From positions 3,286,001 through 3,350,000 of the forward strand of contig JAHEWK010000004.1 in assembly GCA_020740775.1 (NCBI GenBank): a stretch of DNA of 64,000 nt. The letters are read 5' to 3'. The stretch comes from Ilyonectria destructans. Lineage: Eukaryota > Ascomycota > Sordariomycetes > Hypocreales > Nectriaceae. The position numbers and the translations under genes are program-made. Of the stretch, positions 59,724 to 64,000 are shown in pieces (within the stretch, counting starts at the first letter, position 1; each line of letters opens with the position of its first letter). Under the pieces are notes generated by a model, which saw only the letters and a program-made list of their open reading frames with translations, was not told the origin of the DNA and searched no databases.

Positions 59724-61104
59724 TCACTTCGGCACTGCGGGACTCTTTGCCATGCTCCGCTCAATATCATACATGATATCGTCAATATGTTCAATACCCA
59801 CAGACAGCCTAATCATCTCGGGGGCCACTCCCAGGTCAATCTTTTCCTGGGGCAGCATAGGTTTATGCGTTGTGGACCACGAATGCTGCGCCGTTGTCTT
59901 TGCGTCGCCGAAACTGGATTATTGTGAGTGAAGGTCCGAGCGAATCGCATTCGGATCAATGAAATACTTACCCAGCGTTATTGGAAATCATTTCAAAGTT
60001 GTCAACCAGCTGCTCGCCCGCATCTGCGCCGCCCTTGATGCCAAACATTAACACTGCACCCGCTCCTCGAGGGAGATACTTCTGTGCTAGTTCATAGTGA
60101 GGGTGGTTGGGCAAGCCAGGATATGACACCCAGATGACGTTCTTGTGCTTCTCCAGCCAGCGTGCCAGGGCAATGGTGTTTTGCGCATGTCGCTCACACC
60201 TAAGACTCAGCGTTTCCAGGCCGACGATAAACTGCTGGCTGTTGAATGGAGAGAGGCAAGCGCCTACATCCCGCAGTAGCTGCCCACGAATACGCCAGCT
60301 AAAGGCCTCTCGCCCAAATGTCTCGGCAAAGTTCAAGCCATGGAAGCCGGCGCAGGGTTTGTTAAACTGGTTGAAGCGAGGGGCTGCTTTCCAGTCAAAG
60401 TTTCCAGAGTCGACGATGATGCCTCCGGTTGAGGTTCCATGTCCTCCAATCCACTTGCTCATACTTGCCACTACAATATCCGCACCATGTTTAATCGGCT
60501 GGCAGAAATATGCCGCTCCGACAGTGTTGTCCACAATGAGAGGGACACCACCGTCATGAGCAGCCTTTGCAATAGCCTCAATATCTGGGACGTTGAATTT
60601 GGGATGGCCAATGGTCTCAATGTAGACAGCCTTGGTCCTCTCGTCGATGGCGGCTGCGACAGCCTCTGCCGTCTCCTCGACAACGCGGCACTCGACGCCA
60701 AACTCAGGGAACAAGAAGCTGAACTGGTTATAAGCGCCGTGGTAATAGTGGCGGGTTGCGACAATATTGTCTCCATGGCTGACAAGGGAAGCCATGGTCA
60801 TGAAGACGGCCGATTGGCCAGAGGCGACAGCGACGGCCGCCACGCCACCCTCAAGTGCGGCAATGCGGCGCTCAACAACAGCAGTAGTGGGATTTCCCGT
60901 GCGAGTAGCTATCTCGCCATCCTTGGCGAGGGCAAAGAGCTCTGCGGCATGGGCGCAGCTCTCAAAGTTGAAGACGTAGGTCTGGTAGATTGGGACACCA
61001 CGAGCCAGGGTTGCTGAGTCTGGCGTTTGGCCGCCATGGAGCTGGAGAGTCTCAAATTTAGGCACATGCTTGGGAGCCTTGTCTTCACTGGTCTTGTGCT
61101 CCAT
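59724..61104 (-). CDS. Gamma-family PLP enzyme, O-acetylhomoserine sulfhydrylase-like
   Basis: Exons 61104-59972 and 59913-59724; 440 aa. The start at 61104 (MEHKTSED) precedes the family's [10 protein letters not shown] opening; no ATG lies further up in the same frame. Cys/Met-metabolism PLP signatures: [20 protein letters not shown] (phosphate loop), [12 protein letters not shown], and the PLP lysine Lys217 in [10 protein letters not shown]. These enzymes replace the gamma substituent of O-acetylhomoserine, usually with sulfide. The active-site segment that normally reads SHLANVGDA-x-T is changed here to SNNAGFGDAKT, hinting at another nucleophile. Fungal clusters for fusaric acid (Fub7) and lolines (LolC) use such relatives to build C-N or C-C bonds. 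Divergent from the FAD monooxygenase. Confidence 0.92.
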
Positions 61105-61714
61105 TGCAGCGTCTTCGGCTGAGACTGGATAATAATGTGAGGTTCCGTAATGGGATGCGGACAAGTGCTGAGAGTTTGCGCCCCTAGCTCGTTATCGATA
61201 AACAGAACGATTGCAAGAGACCAGGTTTAGAATGGACGAGAATATTGAATGATGCCTACTTGTTTCATACTCGAATGTCTCTGCCCTTATTGACGCATTG
61301 GAAACGCTGGAGATTGCGGAGTAGGCCATGGCAGCTAATCGCGGCGGCTCCCGACGATGGATTCACTCTGCGGCGCGCTCGGCCGTCAAAGCCCGAGAGG
61401 TTGTCTCCGCAGGCGGCACGGAATAATAATCGCCACGGCCATGATGGTTGCTAAGCCGGAATGGCAGTGCTAAGCAGTAAGAGCACATCTCGGATCTTAC
61501 AGACCGAATGTCGGACACAGGCCAGAGTCAATGGTACGATGCCGGGCGATAGCAACGGGCGTCATCGAATGATGGCCTCTATCCACATGAAATCACAATC
61601 TATTTGATATATAATTTCGCACGTAATACATCTTTTGCTAAGAATTAATCAACCCAATTCACACTCTGACTAAGAGCCAATCCCTTCCCTACCACCTTGA
61701 TTCTACAGCGTACC
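61105..61714. other. Divergent promoter, PLP enzyme / FAD monooxygenase
   Basis: 610 bp between two start codons; no gene; includes TCGGCCGT at 61379-61386. Confidence 0.55.
61379..61386. promoter_or_regulatory. TCGGCCGT site
   Basis: 275 bp upstream of the PLP enzyme and 329 bp upstream of the monooxygenase start. Confidence 0.45.
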
Positions 61715-63154
61715 ATGGCGTCTCCGAAGCCATTAAGCGTGCTCGTTATTGGCGCGGGATTCGGCGGCCTCTCCACAGCCATCGAGTGTGCCAACCGCGG
61801 CATGCAAGTCACCGTCATTGAAAAGTATCCTGACTCCAACAGCCAAGGAGGCATGTGCATATTCCTTTTAGTAACAAAATTATTCTAACACATTGCAGAT
61901 ATTCTCGACATCTTCCCCAATGCAGGCCGCATCATCAAGGCCTGGGATGGCGGCAAGGTGGGCCAGGAAATCCACGAGACGGGTTGCAACAAAATCCGAG
62001 CCATGGAAGTCCACAAGTATGATGGCAAGTATGTCACCGAGGTCGACTGGGCAAGGAACGAATTTGAACACGACATCACTTACGCTGGCCACCGAGGAAA
62101 GTTGCACTCTATCATCTTGGCCCACGCCAAGAGTCTAGTCCCAGACATTCGCATCGGCGTTGGTGTCACTAAATACCTGGAAAACGAGAGCCAGGCTGGT
62201 GTGGTTCTCTCGACCGGTGAAACTCTCTGGGCCGACTGTGTCGTCGCTGCAGATGGTCCTCGGTCTATTGCCCGAGAACAAGTGCTCGGACTTGTCAACG
62301 AGGATGAGACAAATACCGACAGTAAATGGGCTGTGTTCCGGTCATTTTTCAAGACCGATGAAGCTTCCCGAGAAGTCCTTCGAAAAAATGGCCTGCTCTA
62401 TCCCGATAGAGACCTGGTCCGATTTTGGATGTTTGATAACCTGTCGATGATGGCATTCGTCTGGAACGATGGAGCAGACGTTGCCTGGGTTCTTATCCAC
62501 CCAGTAAGTTTTCCATCCATCTGGCCATCCTTATACATTCTAACAGTAAACAAATAGGATGATAAAGAATCGGAGGAGGGTTGGTCCAACTCCAACATTG
62601 CATCCCATGAACATCTCGCCAAGTGGATGGAACCATTCACGGGCAAAGATGCTCGCGCTATCTACGACGTCACACCTGTCGGAAAGACGATCGATTTCAA
62701 GCTCGTCTACAGGCCAATTATTGACAAGTGGACCAGCAAGGGAGGCCGTACTATCCTCATCGGTGATGCCGCCCATGCCAACCTGCCAACAGCCGGCCAA
62801 GGAGCATCTCAGGCGCTGGAGGACTCTGTAACGTTAGCCCACTGCCTTGAGGTGTGTGGTGGCGATGTCAAGCTTGCCCTGGAAGCCACACAGCGAATCC
62901 GATATCACAGGTCGAATGCAGTGCATAAGAGTGGCCAGGTCAACCGCGACGCCTTCTACAAGACTCCTTGGGAAGTTATCGAGGCCGACGCCCACACGTT
63001 CGCCAAGAGAAGATGGCCCAAGTTGAAGCCTTGGGACCCTCTGGAGTTTGCAAAGGAGCAATTTCCCAAGATTGCTGAAGATGTTAAGAACGGCGTCTCG
63101 GGGAGTCTTGAAGAGGTTGCGGTTCCTCCTCCTGAGGGAGGCTTTTGGCCTTGA
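61715..63154 (+). CDS. FAD-dependent monooxygenase (salicylate hydroxylase-like)
   Basis: Exons 61715-61850, 61899-62503, 62558-63154; 445 aa. The Rossmann FAD motif GAGFGG is at residues 13-18, the DG motif is CVVAADGPRS, and the second FAD signature is GDAAHANLPTAGQG. This places it in the class A single-component hydroxylases (UbiH/salicylate hydroxylase type), which use NAD(P)H and O2 to hydroxylate or decarboxylate-hydroxylate aromatic and heteroaromatic compounds. No membrane segment or signal; cytosolic. Intron 1 has a GC donor (GCATGT at 61851), the only choice giving QGDILDIFPNAGR. Shares a promoter with the PLP enzyme and probably a pathway. Confidence 0.92.
61851..61898 (+). other. 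GC-AG intron in the FAD monooxygenase gene
   Basis: Donor GCATGT, branch TCTAAC, acceptor GCAG. The nearby GT (GTGCAT) breaks the frame. Confidence 0.75.
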
Positions 63155-64000
63155 CCTAACCTGAATTGCATGTCATTTAGGTAGCAGCGTCTTATTCATA
63201 TAACATTTACTCTATATTATCTCGGAGAAATATTTGCATGATTCAACCACCACTGCTTAGATACGGGCGCCTTGGTTGGGAACGTTCACACGTGGATTTG
63301 AGCTCGTTGGCAGTCTAGATCACACCAAAACTCCGTAATAAGCATGTCCAACTCACCTTTACAGAAACTTGATATCCGTCACATTACATTGTGGACCCTC
63401 ACCTTTCATGATCTAACTCGACGAGAATGCTTTAGTACGCACAAGCTCGCTATCTGGATGAGGCTTCAAGCCTTGGACAGGATGGGGGAGTTGCGAGATG
63501 AAGCCGCTGCTTCTGGTGGCCTTGGATGATAGATTCCTACATCATCTGGCACAAATGGCAATGCTCATCTCTGGATGCCGACTGTTGCAACTTTGCAAGA
63601 CTTTCGGAGCGGTTGTAATCATAGTTAAGATCAAGAGTACGGGGAATAGCGTCACACCGCCGACACAGGCGCAGGCTGGCTATACTATGCATCCCTACTG
63701 GCAACAAAAAAGCCGACCGAGACTAGATGAGGCAGGAAACTAGCTTTATCGGGTTTCAGTATGTGGTAGCACACATAAAGTCACAGTGATGGATGCATAA
63801 GAGCCAGAGGCTATGCTCATGCATTGTGGGGGCGGCGGTCGCCCGGGGTTGACGTGCATGTAGATTATGAGGCCATATCCTCCCTCCCATTACTCCATAA
63901 GTCTTCTTCAGGTCGAAGAATTACATACGAATGAAGCAGAAAAGCCGGCCCCGGTATTCGAGAGCCCCGTAAATATAGCAGTCATCGAGACTTGTCGGTG
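63155..64000. other. Right-end intergenic stretch
   Basis: 845 bp to the window edge with only short, feature-free open frames; any promoter of the next gene would lie here. Confidence 0.4.

Noticed and set aside
60439..61017. 192-codon plus-strand frame opposite the PLP enzyme
   Set aside because: Antisense shadow; no family features.

Overview
The window looks like a nuclear contig of a filamentous ascomycete, most likely a Sordariomycete. The genes are split by short introns (about 47-95 bp) with GTRNGT donors, CTRAC branch sites and YAG acceptors. The protein families are typical of moulds: Zn2Cys6 regulators, NACHT-ankyrin proteins, a PYQG-rich annexin, CE8/PL1 pectinases, Dal5-type MFS carriers and polyketide-synthase remains. 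I resolved 22 protein genes, nearly all to exon level; each multi-exon model closes as a whole number of codons. I recognised no rRNA, tRNA, CRISPR array or intact transposon.

Layout. 0-4.3 kb: 3' part of a large ankyrin-repeat gene. 4.8-12.1 kb: a sugar/polyol-type neighbourhood with a class II ketose-bisphosphate aldolase, a Zn2Cys6 regulator and two short-chain dehydrogenases. 13.3-15.0 kb: annexin. 15.8-20.9 kb: two amino-acid permeases, with a decayed third permease tail between them. 22.0-22.5 kb: remnant of a highly reducing PKS methyltransferase domain. 23.2-25.5 kb: a multi-pass membrane protein and a small GPI-anchored secreted protein. 27.6-29.5 kb: catalase with an 8-nt microexon. 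31.8-35.7 kb: a fungal NLR (N-terminal domain, NACHT, near-identical ankyrin repeats). 36.9-37.6 kb: a broken kinase-like gene. 38.3-40.7 kb: a secreted pectin methylesterase-pectate lyase fusion. 40.8-42.5 kb: a Dal5-type transporter.

44.7-63.2 kb: a compact set of eight metabolic-cluster-type genes: sugar-porter MFS, LovD-like serine beta-lactamase-fold enzyme, Zn2Cys6 regulator, amidohydrolase, SDR, P450, gamma-family PLP enzyme (O-acetylhomoserine sulfhydrylase-like) and FAD monooxygenase. No PKS, NRPS or terpene synthase is present. The palindrome-like octamer TCGGCCG(A/T) lies in the intergenic regions in front of seven of these eight genes, all except the regulator itself, and I did not notice it in other promoters of the window. 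This is the best candidate for an undescribed co-regulated pathway here: one in which a PLP enzyme, rather than a PKS or NRPS, builds the skeleton, or alternatively a detoxification/catabolic route.

Other notable points are three GC-AG introns, two stop-free 57-bp introns that an ORF finder would translate, and a Zn-cluster cysteine codon split by an intron.
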